Source: Anas platyrhynchos
Taxonomy: Eukaryota; Chordata; Aves; Anseriformes; Anatidae
Direction: 5' to 3'
Length of the DNA stretch: 64,000 nucleotides
NCBI RefSeq assembly: GCF_047663525.1
Contig: NC_092588.1
Location: 137,012,501 to 137,076,500, forward strand
In this document: positions 37,214 to 50,262 of the stretch, piece by piece
Layout: each line of letters starts with the position of its first letter
Numbering within the stretch: position 1 is the first letter of the stretch
Notes under the pieces: model-generated
The model's database searches: none
Seen by the model: the letters and a program-made list of their open reading frames with translations, nothing else
Told to the model about the DNA's origin: nothing
Position numbers and translations under genes: made by a program

Positions 37214-38983
37214 GGTTATCAGAAAGTTATAAGAGGTAAGTGACTATATGGCATGCAAAGGATGAGAGTACCAAGCCCTTCATCTTTTTTGAAGAAGCCT
37301 ATTCATCCTAATTACTTCAGTGCATTTTCCTTGATAATTTTATAATCCCAGATCCTATAAACAAAATAATATATATATGTATATAAGTTTTTATATTCTG
37401 GTTCTCATATAAAGCTACATGGAATTGCATTTTTAATACACGTCTTCTTTAGTGGATATCTTCTGTTTAGTAAAAATCATATTCAGTTCAGTAAGCATAT
37501 TCAGTATATGCAGCTCTAATGATTTGAAATGGAATTTAAGAAACTGATTAAATCCAATTTCTCTTCTTGATGTGAGAAGCTTACATTAACCATCACTGTA
37601 GAAGTAATTTAATATTTAATGGTTTTCTTCTGTTTTAAAGATGTTTTGAGAATTTCATTTTTCCTAGTGTCAGAGGAAACAGAAATAAATCCTATAAACT
37701 GGCTATAATAAACCAGCAGGAGTTTCCACTATGCCTGCAACATTTATCTGGGACAGTTACTTTCCTTACTGGCAGATGTTTTATTGTTCATGTCATTTAT
37801 TACACCAGAGTTTTATTGTGTAGTGCTGTTGTCACCCATTCAGAGCACACGGGTGCTGCAGAAAAGGCCACGATATACAACCAGAGGGAAGAAATCTGTC
37901 TGAGGATTCTCTGCCAATGCTCTTAGCTCTCACTTCACTGTACCAAAAAGTGGGGGTTTCATAGCCATTAGGAAAGTTTGGTAGCCTGCTCCCCAACTTA
38001 GAATATCCCCAGACAACTGGGGGATGCACAAATATATCCTGTGTCCAGGCCTCTGTCATCTACTCCCTCTCTCCCACAGACACCTGAAAAAGTAGTTGCA
38101 TTTAAGACAAGACTGAGGGACACCTCCTGGACACAAACCCTGGGAATGAGCTTTAAGTTTTTGAAATGATTTAAGAAAATGGCACTGAATTTATCTTTGC
38201 TTTCTTTTGCAGTTGTTTCAAACTCATCTAGACAGGAGCAAATAAAAAGTCAATGGTGATGGAAGAGGATGGTTTGTGGTCTACCCCAGCATGTTCCCTC
38301 TTCTCCATTTGAATCCTGACCTTTTCCCTTGCAGGGCAGGCCTGGACCAGCCGGAGGCCAAACTGGAACACAAAGCTCAAGTCTGGAAGGAACGCTTTCC
38401 CATAAAGCAGGTTGTTAGAAAACCCAAATGTGCCCTCATTATTATGAGACCTATTTTCATTCTTTTTTTGTGTCAGTGAGGTTCCTCTGAATAGATAAGC
38501 TACAGGACTCAGTAGGAAAGTGAAGAATTCTGTAAGTTCTTTTTAACATTTACTTTCTATCTAGGAGATTTTACTTTGCCCTCTTGTCAGAACATGGCTT
38601 GGTCAACTGCATGTAGCGTACAATGAAAGAATAAGTTTTCAGACCGTACATGCCAACCCAGAACACAGGAACCCCTCTTCTCCCCTTGAGTCTCTCCTAA
38701 GGTTGATGAAATCCTTGGCTAAGACTTCTTTGCTGCCTCAAAGTCATAGATGAGGCATGAAATTCCACTGGGCAGAGCCCTACAGCCCCATAAGTGTGGC
38801 GTTACCTTTGCTAGTAAGAGGTCACAACCTTTACATTATGTCTGCAAAGCCGTAGAGCTAGGGCATGTCAGGCTGGCTGTGTCTTGGCCTTCCTGGAGCT
38901 TTGTTTCAGCCAGATGAGTTATAACAGCAATTATTTACCTGCCAGGTGAATATTACCTAATTCCTTTAATTTTTTTTTAGCTT

Positions 38984-39550
38984 TGTAGGGTTGTGTATTA
39001 AAATGCCTACTGCTATAGTACTGTTGAGATTTCAGTACATAATAGTAGAGGAGTAGTAGCTATTTTGTGTAGAGGCAGCTATGAGCCTAGACTAAAACTA
39101 GTATAGTACAAGCAATGGATGATAGCAGAGGTTTTGAAAGTGTGGAAACAGAATGGAAACAGAGGCTCATGGGCTATAAACAAATCAGTAATGATCAATT
39201 ATTGGTCATTAAGCCTTTTACGGAGAGGCCTGTAAAACTGGCTTTGAAGATAAAGGGAACAAAGAACAAATGTGCAAAATGTACTATATATAGTATATTT
39301 AGATATAAAGTGGAATTGTGGACCAATGAAAAAAGAGCAACGTGCTAGGAAATGTATAAAAATAGCCCCAAGCAGATCCTGCAGTAGGGAGGAAGAAACC
39401 CTCAGCAAGATCATACTTCTCCCAGTGAAGGACTCAGTACACTAACAGCTCACCATAACTCTTTCTCCTGCTTCTTGAAGAACAACAGAAGGGTGAGCAT
39501 AATACTGGAGAAAGTAATAGAGATGAGAAATATGGTGTGTACCACTTTCA
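38984..39550 (+). mobile_element. ERV-L-type 5' LTR
   Basis: The segment has LTR architecture. It starts near TGTAGGGTTGTGTATTAAAA. A CCAAT box lies at 39323-39327 in GGACCAATGA and a TATA box at 39355-39364 (TATAAAAATA). Then follows an R/U5-like part ending ...GTGTACCACTTTCA. A tRNA-Leu-type primer binding site begins two bases later, which fixes the 3' edge. The 77-codon frame at 39115-39348 is inside the upstream part and is not a gene. The left edge was chosen from the TG and could be wrong by tens of bases. No second copy of the LTR occurs in the window, so the provirus is incomplete or its 3' part was lost. Confidence 0.7.
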
Positions 39551-39551
39551 G

Positions 39552-39568
39552 TGGTATCATGAGTGGGA
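39552..39568 (+). other. Primer binding site, tRNA-Leu type
   Basis: TGGTATCATGAGTGGGA matches the sequence complementary to the 3' end of tRNA-Leu (TGGTGTCAGGAGTGGGA) at 15 of 17 positions. It begins right after the CA end of the LTR, where a retrovirus primes minus-strand DNA synthesis. A leucine tRNA primer is what gives the ERV-L group its name. The two mismatches fit an old, inactive copy. Confidence 0.75.
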
Positions 39569-42500
39569 GTAAGCTATAATAATTGGGACTGCTGATTTAA
39601 TCAAAATGGAACCCCAAAAAAATAATAACACTTTGACTAGATCGCTAATACTTTAATTACTTTTTGGATTGATATATATGTGTTTTTTTAGCCCATGTAA
39701 ATTGCATGTTGTGTTTTGTTTGGTACCCTGATCAAGAAGCTTGGCTGTAATTGTGGATGCAACAAAAAAAAAAAAAAAAAAAAAAAAAAAGTTGTTTTTC
39801 CTAGGAGAGTGTGGTCTGCATGATGAAAAAAAAAATACAAAGTACATGAGACAGAGGTTGAAGTATGAGTTAGTGCTAAACCAAGCATATTATCTACGGG
39901 AGACAGAGATTTCAGAGAAACAGTTCAGTTGTGCCTATTGCTTGGAAAAATAAATAAAGGCTCCTTGGTTTAGAGAAGATGAACACTTTTTATTCTGACA
40001 GCTCTGTTTTCCCATTAGTAGCTTCTCATGGCATCACCATCAGACTGTTGACAGAAATGTGGTTTTGTAAGTATTAATTTCTAGAGGGGGTGGCTCTGTC
40101 CCTTAGGCCATAATTTTTGTCACAATAGAAGCAGCTTTTCACATTGCTAAAATTAGTCTTTCAGTTGACTTTGCTAGCAGAAATATGACAAATGCTTCTG
40201 AAAATTCTTATTAAGCAAATTTCATGGAGATATTTATTGTAACTTCCTGACATTCTTAAAAAATAGAAAGCAAAACACAGAGTACTCCTCTGGGGTATAT
40301 GCACATATATTTAAATAACTTCTCACAAAAATAACAGGATGAGAGAGAATGGTCAAGATGACAACAGCTGTACCATAATACATGCTAGTGTATCCAATTC
40401 CATTACTATCATCTCACACATTCTGCCTGAACTTTCTACCTTTTTACCTTTTGATTTTTCTAAATATCAAAGAAGTGGGCTGGGGGGCTGGAGGACAGAA
40501 GGCTCAATAGAACTGGGAAGAAAGTGTCCTTCTTTTACACATTCTCTTAAGGTTGCTGTCAGCATATTTCCCGAGCACAACTGCCTGTGAAATACTACTT
40601 GTGAAACCTGAAAGTCTGCATCTTTACTTTTTCTGGGAGACCTCCAATTCCCCCTTCATTGGGTTATCTGTAAACATTACCTCCAGGAAAATAATCTTAA
40701 TGTGTCTGGGATACCATCTGAGAGAGAAAAGCCCACAGTTAGTAGCAAGAGTACTTTTAAAAAGCTGAAAGGACAAATAAAAGCTAGAAGAAAGAGGAGC
40801 AGAGCACGGTCAGAGCTGTGAGGTCAGTAAAATGAAAGTGTTAAGGGAAAAGACTGTGAGGACAGAATATTTGTTCTTCTGCAAAGAAAAGCAAGACCTT
40901 TTGTAAGTATGGTATAAAAAAAACCAGCTCACAGTCATTTCTGAGGAGCTCAGACTCATCCTTTCCAGTGTTATTATTCTCTCTCTCAAAAAAAAAAAAA
41001 AAAATGTTCTTCATGTTCTCAATATACATGAAGACAGCTGAGCACCAGCCTTGCAGGCAGCCAAGGTACTCTGGGCTATGAGAGAGGAAAGAGATGGTGG
41101 CATGATGGGATACTCACCCTTGGATCAATCTCATCTTTGAACCTACTCTCCAACTGACACCATTAGCACAGGCTAAATTTGCTCTGTATACAACTTTCTT
41201 CACCACATAACCTTGGCAAGTGCCACCTGGTTTCTTTAAAGAACTGATTAATGACCTTACTTTCATTTAACTTGAGCCACACTGCTCAGGTCCTGCTCAC
41301 CAAATGAGATAAGTTGTCCAAACACTGGTCCTACCCAGTGAAACTAGAGCCTTGCATCATTCAATTGACTTATTCTTCTGTCTTCTGCCTGGTGGCCAAG
41401 CATAGCAATGATGGCCAGATACAAAAATCCCTTGAATAAAACTACTGAGGAGTCTGGGAAATCTGACAACACTACAGGCATTCAAGTCCTGTCAGTCAGT
41501 GCCAGGCTGGCAACAGAAGTCATTTACTTGCTTAATAACCAATTCACCTTCATGTCCACTTCTTATTGCTCTCTGTCACAATGCAGTACAAATCCTTTAT
41601 GCCTGATTAATAGTAATGTCATAAATGTATCATTGGACATGAAGTTCTACCCTTCTTAAGCTAGCATGTCTTCAAATATATCAGAGGAATTCCTCCTAGG
41701 TGAAATGTTAACTTTTATTTTTGCATGTGTCTGCTGGTTATTCCTCACATGATGATAAAGCTCCTGTTTGCAAAAGGAAAACAGAAAAGGAGGGAAACAA
41801 AAATATATTCTGTATGTCTAACTAGCCTACAGAAAAAAAAAAAAAAAAAAAGAGCTTTTCAAGCTCCTCTTGTGCTGGATGATACTGAGAAATATGTATT
41901 AGGTTTATGTCTGGAAAATCTATCTTTACAAGTTGTCAGGAAGGATTAAAGCAGGGCACAAATACTGTGCAGTCACATGCAGTCAGAGCAAGCTTGATGG
42001 GGGATTTAGGCATTGCAGAGTTCATAGGAAAGGATTTAAACTAATGTGGTAGTATTCATCAGAATAAGTAAAGAGCATGGACATGAAAATAGAATACAGT
42101 TCAGCTGATATGTGATAATTTGTTCAGCTTCTGTGACCTGGTTGTATGTTTGAGTATTTGGGGAGTGGGGGTGATTTTGTCAGCAAATGAACTTTACAAA
42201 AACTCTGGCTATGCGAGTGGTGTGATTACCTAGCTGCTGGAGGGAGGTGATCAAAATGCATTTGGGACTTTTGAATTCTTTCTGAGCCCAGCAGATTGAC
42301 TGGTTGATCTCTTTACATTTTTTATTCTCCTATTATTAGGGTTAATTTTCCTTGCAGCTCATTTTTTCATTAGCTAGACTATAGATGCAAAGACACTAAA
42401 TAAATAAGAAAAAATAGTCTGGCATGATTACAGGCAGATTTTAAAAACCTTGTTTCCTCTCTTGCTAGCAATTTCAAATTTCAGAATAAGGTTTCATCCC

Positions 42501-45019
42501 AAATATGGGAAATGAGATGAAATGTTGGTGGTTTTTTTCGAAACTGGAGTTAAAAAATAAATCATCATCCCTGACTCATGGATGTTCACACTAAACTTTT
42601 AAGAGAAACACTAGATGCAATGGAATGACTTAGGGGACACATATGGCTTTTAGACCATGAGGATCTATTCAAAGTAGCCTAAGCAGATTTCAACTCAGAG
42701 GCATTATGGTCTGCAGATACATCTTTCTTATATTGGTCTTTCTTTTTCTAGTCCCAGTTTGAAATTCTATTGAACATGAATACAAATCCCTAAACATGGC
42801 ACCCACTGCTGTGAAGTTCAAAGTGTGTTGTCTCTAGCTTTTGGGGACACTCTATATAAATGAATTATTTCCGATATGACACCATCACATTTGTGCAGCT
42901 TTCATACCTCCCCACAACCCATTTCAAAATACACCCTTACAGCTCCAGAAATTGTCAGACTCTCAGGCTCTAAGCTTTGCGTTGGACCACTGACTGAAAC
43001 ATTACGATATTCTTTCCCAGATGCTCTTGCTTTGACCATACCTGAATGATATTCTCAGAAGAATTCAATTGCAGGTATTTTGCTTTCTATCCCAGACAAA
43101 ATCACAGTATAGTTTATCTGTGAAATGCTAGGAAGTTAAAATCCTGCATATTGCTCCACATCAGACAATTACCATATCAAAGACATCTGAGAATGTTTTG
43201 GCCTCCTGGTAGGCACTGCCATCATCAGACTGTATTCCCAGAAATCAAGTGAACAATAGTGTCATGTGTTTGTTGTAATTTAGGGAAAGACTAATTAGAA
43301 ACAAAGCAACAAGCTTGAAGGCAACGGGAACACAGAGTAGCATTCAGAAAGGCATGCACAAAAGCTATTTCTGGATACAAGGTAGCTTTATCTGCTGAAA
43401 CAGCAAGGAAGGCTGATATCAAATGGTATTATAATTTCAGAAATTGAATTCACTCTGTGAAATTACAAACACCACCTGACCAAAACTTCTTTTATTTAGA
43501 ATACAAAGACATGATATTTTAGCTGTATGTCTCTTGGGAAATGGCATAAATATGCGTGAGACATCTCACACATATGTATGTGAATGTAGTTCTTTTGCAG
43601 ATATTAACTTTATAGGCAGGAATCCAAGAAAGCTTTGGCCAAGCAGGAAACAGCAAATGGAAAAAGCTTCAATCATTACCAGCTTCCAGCCTTCCCATGT
43701 GTCAATCTCACTTCTGACAACATGAAAAATGATTCCACTTCTCATTCTCCTCACTTCTAAAACACCTTCTCCAGAAGATGATCAAAATGAAGCATGTGTT
43801 GTTTATGTAGACAGGCTGAATGATGTTAGTGATTTTTATGGAAGGAAGGAAATGCAAAATGGCTGTCTTCTCCAAAAACTCACCTATTCCCTAGCTTTGA
43901 ACATCTGATTACATCACAGCTCATCTCTCTGTTTGTATATTTTAGCTTGTGTTTTCACTTGTTGAGCACCTTATGAAATGTTGTTAATCTTGGTCTGCAA
44001 CTTCAAGAGACCTGTGCTGCTCACCCGCTTGCATGTCCAGTGCTTCTCTCACAGTCTTACAGATTAATGTCTCAGCAAGAAAGAAAACTAGAGCTGTCAA
44101 ATGTACTAGAGCTTATGTTTAGAAGCACCCTGGATATTCCCGCTCTGTAGAAATTGATAGCAAATATTTGCAGTTGACAGCTTCAACCTAAGCACGTGAA
44201 GAAAACTAACCATCACAGTAAAGAGTGTTAAGCAAAGGAAAAGAGAGTTTGTTGGCTTTTTTGAAAGGGAAACATGATTTAATTTGACTCCTAAATGTAT
44301 TTTTTCCAAACAATTTTCATAGAACAGATTAGAGGTAAAGGAGCATGAAGTTGCTCCAAATTATTTCTAGACACTGATGACACCATTGGGTGGAAACCTC
44401 ACCAATTTAACAGTGAGACCTGCATCTGTGATTTTTGAAGGGTACAAGAAAAATATTTTTACTGATTATGGGAAAGCTGATCTGAAACCAGCTACTCCTA
44501 AACATTACTGTCCCAATTTTACACTTCCAAGAAACTATGTACAGAAATGTCATTATATGGGGCAGAGAATACAGGACAAAGTTCATTTTTAAATCATGCT
44601 ATTGCATGCCTTATTTTCAGGTAGAAATCCATCCTATTCCAGCATCACTGAGATTTGGGCTAACTAGTGCTTGATGGTGTTTTGTGATTTCTAAGATATA
44701 AATCCTGAAAGTTACATAGACTTCCAGGGGAGGCAGATGTCTGAATACTTTTGCAATTTTGGACCTCAGAATAAGCACCTAGCAACAGATTTGTTTTATT
44801 ATGTCCTCTGATCTGTGAAGGCTGCATATAACAAAGAAAGGCTTTACAATGCTATAGCCAGAACTTTTGTTTCAGATGCTAAAACTTTAAGGTACAATCC
44901 CAAGACTATACCTACCCTGCCAAGGAAAACATTAAAAAAAGTATATTTCAAACAGTGATATAACAGAGACTTACAAATATTTATCACCAGCCTAGAGATC
45001 ACATTTATCAGTAAATTTT
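39569..45019. other. Degraded provirus leader, then unique sequence
   Basis: The first few hundred bases after the primer binding site may be the untranslated leader of the provirus, but no gag or pol similarity is visible. Beyond that the sequence is unique and AT-rich. Poly(A) tracts lie at 39764-39790, about 40988-41004 and about 41832-41851. No gene is supported; the longest open frames are about 83 codons and unremarkable. Confidence 0.6.
39764..39790 (+). repeat. Poly(A) tract, 27 bases
   Basis: An uninterrupted plus-strand A27 tract about 200 bp downstream of the primer binding site. Confidence 0.95.
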
Positions 45020-45769
45020 CATCAGCCTTTGAGGTGCCCTGGAGTGTCCTGCAGGCACGCTGCCTCCCCTAGGACACTGGGACTGGTTGTCCCAGGGGCA
45101 GCATTCCTGGGTCATATGTCCTGGGACTCCCCACTCAGTGTGTGTTTACTGTCTGATGGAGAGTTTGCAGCACAAAATAACAGGCTCTGTGCCTCTTTTC
45201 TTCTCTTTCCCTTCTGTTTTTTTGGTTTATTTTGGATTTTTTTTTTAGAAGGTTGTCATTTCTTCCACAATGTCTCTGAGCCTGGAGAAACAAGCTCCTA
45301 CAAACAACATGCAGCTTTGTAACACCACTGCTCTTTTTAATTTTTTTTTCCTTGAAAAAGGAGCACAGGCAACTGATGATAGGAGACAACAAATATATAT
45401 ATATAAGAGGGGAGAGAAAAGAAAGTAATGGAAGAAAAGAGAGGGTTGAGCACTCAAAAATACATCACGTGGACCCCAGAGGGAGACACAGAGCAAAGCA
45501 CACCACTCCCAGCAGGCTGCTGGGGGCTGTTGTCCTAAGTAGGGTGCCCTACTTGGCCACAGAAGAGTGAAGACAAGCCCCACAGTCACAGATTTCCTTC
45601 TCTTGTGCTCCTTCTTGCTGGTGGCATGGATGGACAGTGTGGCCACAGCCTGGAGCACATCAGCAAGGAGGTCCTGTGATTTACAGGGACTTTGGGTGAA
45701 AGAGGCAAAAATGAAGAGGTGAAGGGAAAAGTGGAGCCAGAAAGGCAATGGGAGCGCCAGGAAAGGGAA

Positions 45770-45811
45770 AGAATCCTGGCACATTCATGCTCCTGTGCAC
45801 CCAGGTCTCCT
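45770..45811 (+). repeat. 42-bp direct repeat, copy 1
   Basis: A perfect 42-base match to 46480-46521, starting AGAATCCTGGCACATTCATG and running through CCAGGTCTCCT. Similarity ends abruptly on both sides, so it is not part of a longer visible duplication. The distance between copies is 710 bp. Confidence 0.95.
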
Positions 45812-46479
45812 GCTTGCCACACACAGGCCACCCACAAAGTAGCCCAAATTGCAACATGGACGTGTGCCTGTCCTCTGTTCCATCACAGGGACAAGGTGGG
45901 TTTTCTCACAGGACAAAGATGTCCCACCAGCTGGTGTCCAGGCAGGACACAAGAATGAGGAAACAGAGTCCAAGAGGAGCACAGGTATGCTGAGCACAGC
46001 ATGGTTTGGAGGCAGACCAGGTGTCACTCGTGCTGAGAGGGACCTGCTACCTGCACATGGAGGTGGAAGTTGGGTAGCAAGGAGATCCCACCTCCAGGTG
46101 GGGGCAGAGGTTCTAGTTATTCCCAAGAGTTCTCAGATGCAGAGGAGGTCCTGGCAGAAGACCTTCAGCCCAGACAAACCTCCCAAAGGCAGATTTCTGT
46201 AGGGAATGGTATAGGGCTGCGATTATAGCAAAGCCCTTGGCAGTCGCAGAGGAAAGCACACATCAGCACTCTGTATGCCAGACTGCCTGCTCTGAGAAGG
46301 GTCCTGGCAGGTCCTGGAGGAGAGAGGTTTGGACCAAGCCCTGTCCGTACCTCCTCCAGGTCCAGGAGGATCTGGCCCCAGCAGAAACCCATGCAGTCCA
46401 GACAGAATCAGCCCAGCACTCCCCTCCTGAGCCAGGCCAGGGTGGTGGCAGGGTGCTGAGGCAGAACTTCAGCAGGGAC

Positions 46480-46521
46480 AGAATCCTGGCACATTCATGC
46501 TCCTGTGCACCCAGGTCTCCT
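46480..46521 (+). repeat. 42-bp direct repeat, copy 2
   Basis: An exact copy of 45770-45811. Flanks differ from those of copy 1. Both copies lie within the GC-rich block. Confidence 0.95.
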
Positions 46522-49500
46522 AAAACAAAAGTTGATTAGCAGCACCCTTCCCTGAAGGACAGGCCAGAGCAGCCCTGACTCTCCCCGTAAATGCTCTGAC
46601 ACCCTGGCCTGGGGCTCATTCCAATCTGAGGCCATTTCTCCTGCCTCAGCATTGCACAGCCCAGGAAGCACCAGCAGCTCCCAGGGCTCCAGCTGATGTC
46701 TATGTGGGTGCAATTTGCTTGTCTCTGTATTTCTGTGTCTTCGCACCTGAGGCTGATCTCAACATGCAAATCCTTGTTTCCAGTTCTCTGCAAAATAAGT
46801 GCCAGCCCAGCCTGTCAAGTGCCTTCCTGCCACTGAGACGTGGTGCATCCACTTCTGAGGTGGACTTGGACTCTGCAGTAAATTTTCTTGGTATTTTGAT
46901 GCCTTTTTTCATTGCTTTATTGGACTGAGGAACTGAACAAGGCCTCTCTAAAAGCATAATTCCCTTCTTAAGCTTGTGTTTGCTGAACTTTTGCTTATCG
47001 TCAGGTATGCTATGTCAACAAAAATAAATTTGACACACACTATGTTTCTCTGTAGTATGCTTGTCAGAGACAAATAGTAAAAGATAGTAAGGCTATCTCA
47101 GGAAAAGGAGAATAATGGTTTGGAATACAAACGCATAGTAAGTGCAAATAAACACATCCTCTCAGGATTCAGTTATTTTGCTGTTTTTCTGTTTTCTGTA
47201 AACTCTTTCACTAGATATGGTCTTCATCACAGCCACACTATATAAGATACACCTTATGCTATTTCTAAACACAATTGCTGAACTCAATGTACTTGATCCA
47301 TGTAAAGGATGTCCCTGGCCTTTTCTTTATACATTTGAATCCTGAAATTATCCACACGCATGCTCTGGAAGATCTTTCTCAGTAGTACATTCAAGTTCAC
47401 CTCCCTCATGCTTTCAGGCTAAATTTAATCTTGCATTAATGATACACATTGTTTTATGAAGCATATTATCCCCAGTAACTATTGTTACAATAAGAGTGAC
47501 ATGTACAAATCTCTCTCTGGATTTATTTCCATTGTCAAATGCTCTGGAAACCCTGCTTGCAATTTCAAGGTTATATTGAAGCTGTGAGTCACACTTCATA
47601 TCTGAAAAAAGAAAAAAAAGAAAAAAAAAAAAAAGTAAAACAAGCATTGGGCAGGCTCTATTTGGTAATTGCTTATAATATATAATCAGTTTCAAATATC
47701 ACTGGCCTTCAGCAAATTAAAATGTATGATTTTGTTTGTTTCCATGCCTAAGATTAAATAATCTTTTTTTTTTCTTTCTCCTGAGCATATTCATACCTAA
47801 GTTTTGTTAACTCATAAACTACTGTGACTATTTGTTTTATTCACGGTGTTTAAATGACGACATCAATATATGCCCCCAAATCCTCCATGGATTATTTCCT
47901 GTAAAGTCTGAAATGTCTAAATAATTCCTTCTATTTCTCTCTCCTTTTTTTTTTTTTTTTTTCAGTAATTCCATCCCATATCATTGGAAATCTTTGCCTA
48001 ATGGCAGTCAGAAAATCTTCATTAGGTGTGTATTCATCTACAAAATTCAGCATCCAAATATTGCTGGAGCAGACAAATTGCTGCATATTTTCTGATGATT
48101 GACTTGTTGGTGGTTGTTTTTTTTTTTGTTCTAACTTTTCTTCTTTTATATTATTATTTGTGTAACATGGCATTTACAGTCCTGTTTGTCCAGCTTCAGC
48201 CCAGAAGCACAGTTTTGTTCCATGGCTGCTCTGAGCCAGTGTTTTTCATCAGATCTAAATGTCATCTGTATAAATCTCACTAACCTGAATGGCATGAAAA
48301 ATTTATCACTTTTTTTTTCTCAGGTGCCAAATGCAGCCTAAATAAACATCTGAGAAAACAGTGCAGCTCACAAAGGTTTTATGGAAGTTCAGAAACACCT
48401 GCTCTTTTCTTTTTCCAAATATGAACACCTGCCAGGAGCCCAGTGATGTACTAAAGGCAGAAAGGTATTTGTCACCGACCATATCTCTGCTTGGCACTGT
48501 AACAGTCTTGTTTTGTTCTTTCAGGTCTATCTATGGACAAACAAGAGGTTTCATATGTCTTTTCTATAACTACAAGAACAACTCTAACAGTTCCTCCAGC
48601 CATCCCATAGCAATGAGCATATCCTGCTCCTTTTTTAAGCTTGGTCTTGCAATGTGAAGGACTTGCGCAGGTGTGAGAACTGTTGGACAATTCAACTCTT
48701 TCGTACATTATTTAATATTCATGAGATCTTGATCCATAAGGAAATGGCTTCAAATTCTTTCTCAGCTTTCTATACTCATATTGTTAAGTAGACTTTAAAA
48801 GCTTAGATCACCTTGACTGTCTCTTCTCTTTTTCCATCTATTATATATTTATTTCATATATATATCTTCCAAGGGGTTGGCCTTGTGATTTTAAGTTCTC
48901 TGAGTCAACTGTCTTCTTTTGTGTTCCCTTAAGATTTCTTTTAAGTGCATTAAAAGAAAAAGTGCACTTTTTTGGCAGCATGTTAGTTGACATGTGTGCT
49001 GAAAATGAATACTATTCTGATTAACCTGATATCATCTCAGTACCTTTTGTTCCTAGAGGAAATTCTGAGCCACTTCGCCCATGCTGTGCACACCTTGCTG
49101 ACTCTTGCAAGCTCTTCCAAAGTGATATCTTTTCAGATCCTGAATCTTTTCCAGTGGTTCAGGCATCACATGGACTTGTGCTCTTGTTCACATGGCACAA
49201 CTGATGCTCAAACATGACCTGATTGCCTGATGACAAGAGCTGAAACATGATCTGTTCTCTTCTCTAGAAATCAAACTCTCAAATATAGTTTCTACATCTT
49301 TAGTGTAGTCATGGATTCTTCTGATTTTAACTTATTCTTGTCCTTGTTTTTTTTTGGTTACTTCTATGTTTTATGTTCTCTATGACTTCTTATGTTTTCC
49401 TAGTTAGTTTCCTGTTAAGTCTTCCAAAATCAAGCTGCTGTAAAAAATATTTATTTAGTTATTTTAACTTTCTTTCTCTTTACTGGCAAGCATTGCTTGC

Positions 49501-50262
49501 AGATGTTGAAGGCAATGTTATTTAAATTCCCTTCAATTCATTTTCCAAATTTCTCATTTATATAAGAAATCTTAGTGCTAGTGTGATTCTCTGAGTCCCT
49601 TTCTACTATTTGCACTATGGTCCTGTCCTGCTGATCTCTTGATGCTTAAGGCATCTGTTTTGAATTATCACAGAATCACATCCCATTCCAAACAGGTGTG
49701 TGACATATAGACCTTTGCATCCTACCACAGGCTTATGCCTTAAAGACACATTTCTCAGTAGGTGTCCATCACAGGCTCTGACTCCACAGGATCATTGTAG
49801 CTGCCAAAAATATCTAGAGAATCTCAGGAATCAGGTACTTTCAGCCTTCCTCATGCCAAATTCCTTTCATCCTTATGTGACATTCTTACTCTCCCTACCC
49901 TAAGCTGCAATGGCCCAGGAGAGCTCTCACGCAAAACAGCAGCTCTCCTTCCAGGCAAATAATTGCTGTTGTGCTTCTACAGCATTCCTGCCTTCTGCAG
50001 TTCTCAGGGTAGTCCTCCAAGAGCAGGGGAACGCAGCCAAACCTTTGTGCTGGCTGATAGCCAAGGGGCAAGTCAGTGCCTGTATGAAAAAAAAAAAAAA
50101 AAAAAAGCAACCACGGCTTCACCTCAGCTGTAAATACACGGGCTGGGACTTTCCCTGCGACTTTGACGGGAAGTTCTTTCATGCCGCATAGACAGGGCTT
50201 GCAACATCCATCCCCTGCTCTCTCCCACCCCCATATGCTCACCCTGGCTTCCACTAGATAAA

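Larger units (their letters stand above)
32506..38983. other. Unique sequence, no gene
   Basis: No gene is supported. The stretch has a GC-rich block at about 33480-33790, directly followed by a candidate regulatory block at 33790-34010. T tracts lie at about 34412-34427 and 37195-37213, an A tract at about 36184-36199 and a 22-bp tandem duplication at 36632-36675. The rest is AT-rich, especially 36360-37640. Confidence 0.65.
45020..46950. other. GC-rich block of unknown origin
   Basis: About 1.9 kb much richer in G and C than its flanks, with sharp edges. It contains a TA run near 45393-45404, purine-rich stretches near 45400-45450 and 45690-45770, and a perfect 42-bp direct repeat. Open frames occur on both strands (up to 179 codons, minus strand 45245-45784) but they overlap in several frames, as expected from base composition, and show no motif I recognise. 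It could be a degraded endogenous retrovirus or other mobile element, or an old CpG-island-like region. I find no LTR ends, primer binding site or reverse transcriptase motif. Confidence 0.4.

Noticed and set aside
39115..39348. 77-codon open frame
   Set aside because: Lies in the upstream part of the ERV-L LTR that ends at a primer binding site; not a host gene.
44377..44592. 71-codon open frame with an N-glycosylation-like start
   Set aside because: No splice sites or family similarity recognised; treated as chance.
45245..45784. 179-codon minus-strand open frame
   Set aside because: No recognisable domain; overlapping frames are open on both strands in a GC-rich block. Not reported as a gene.
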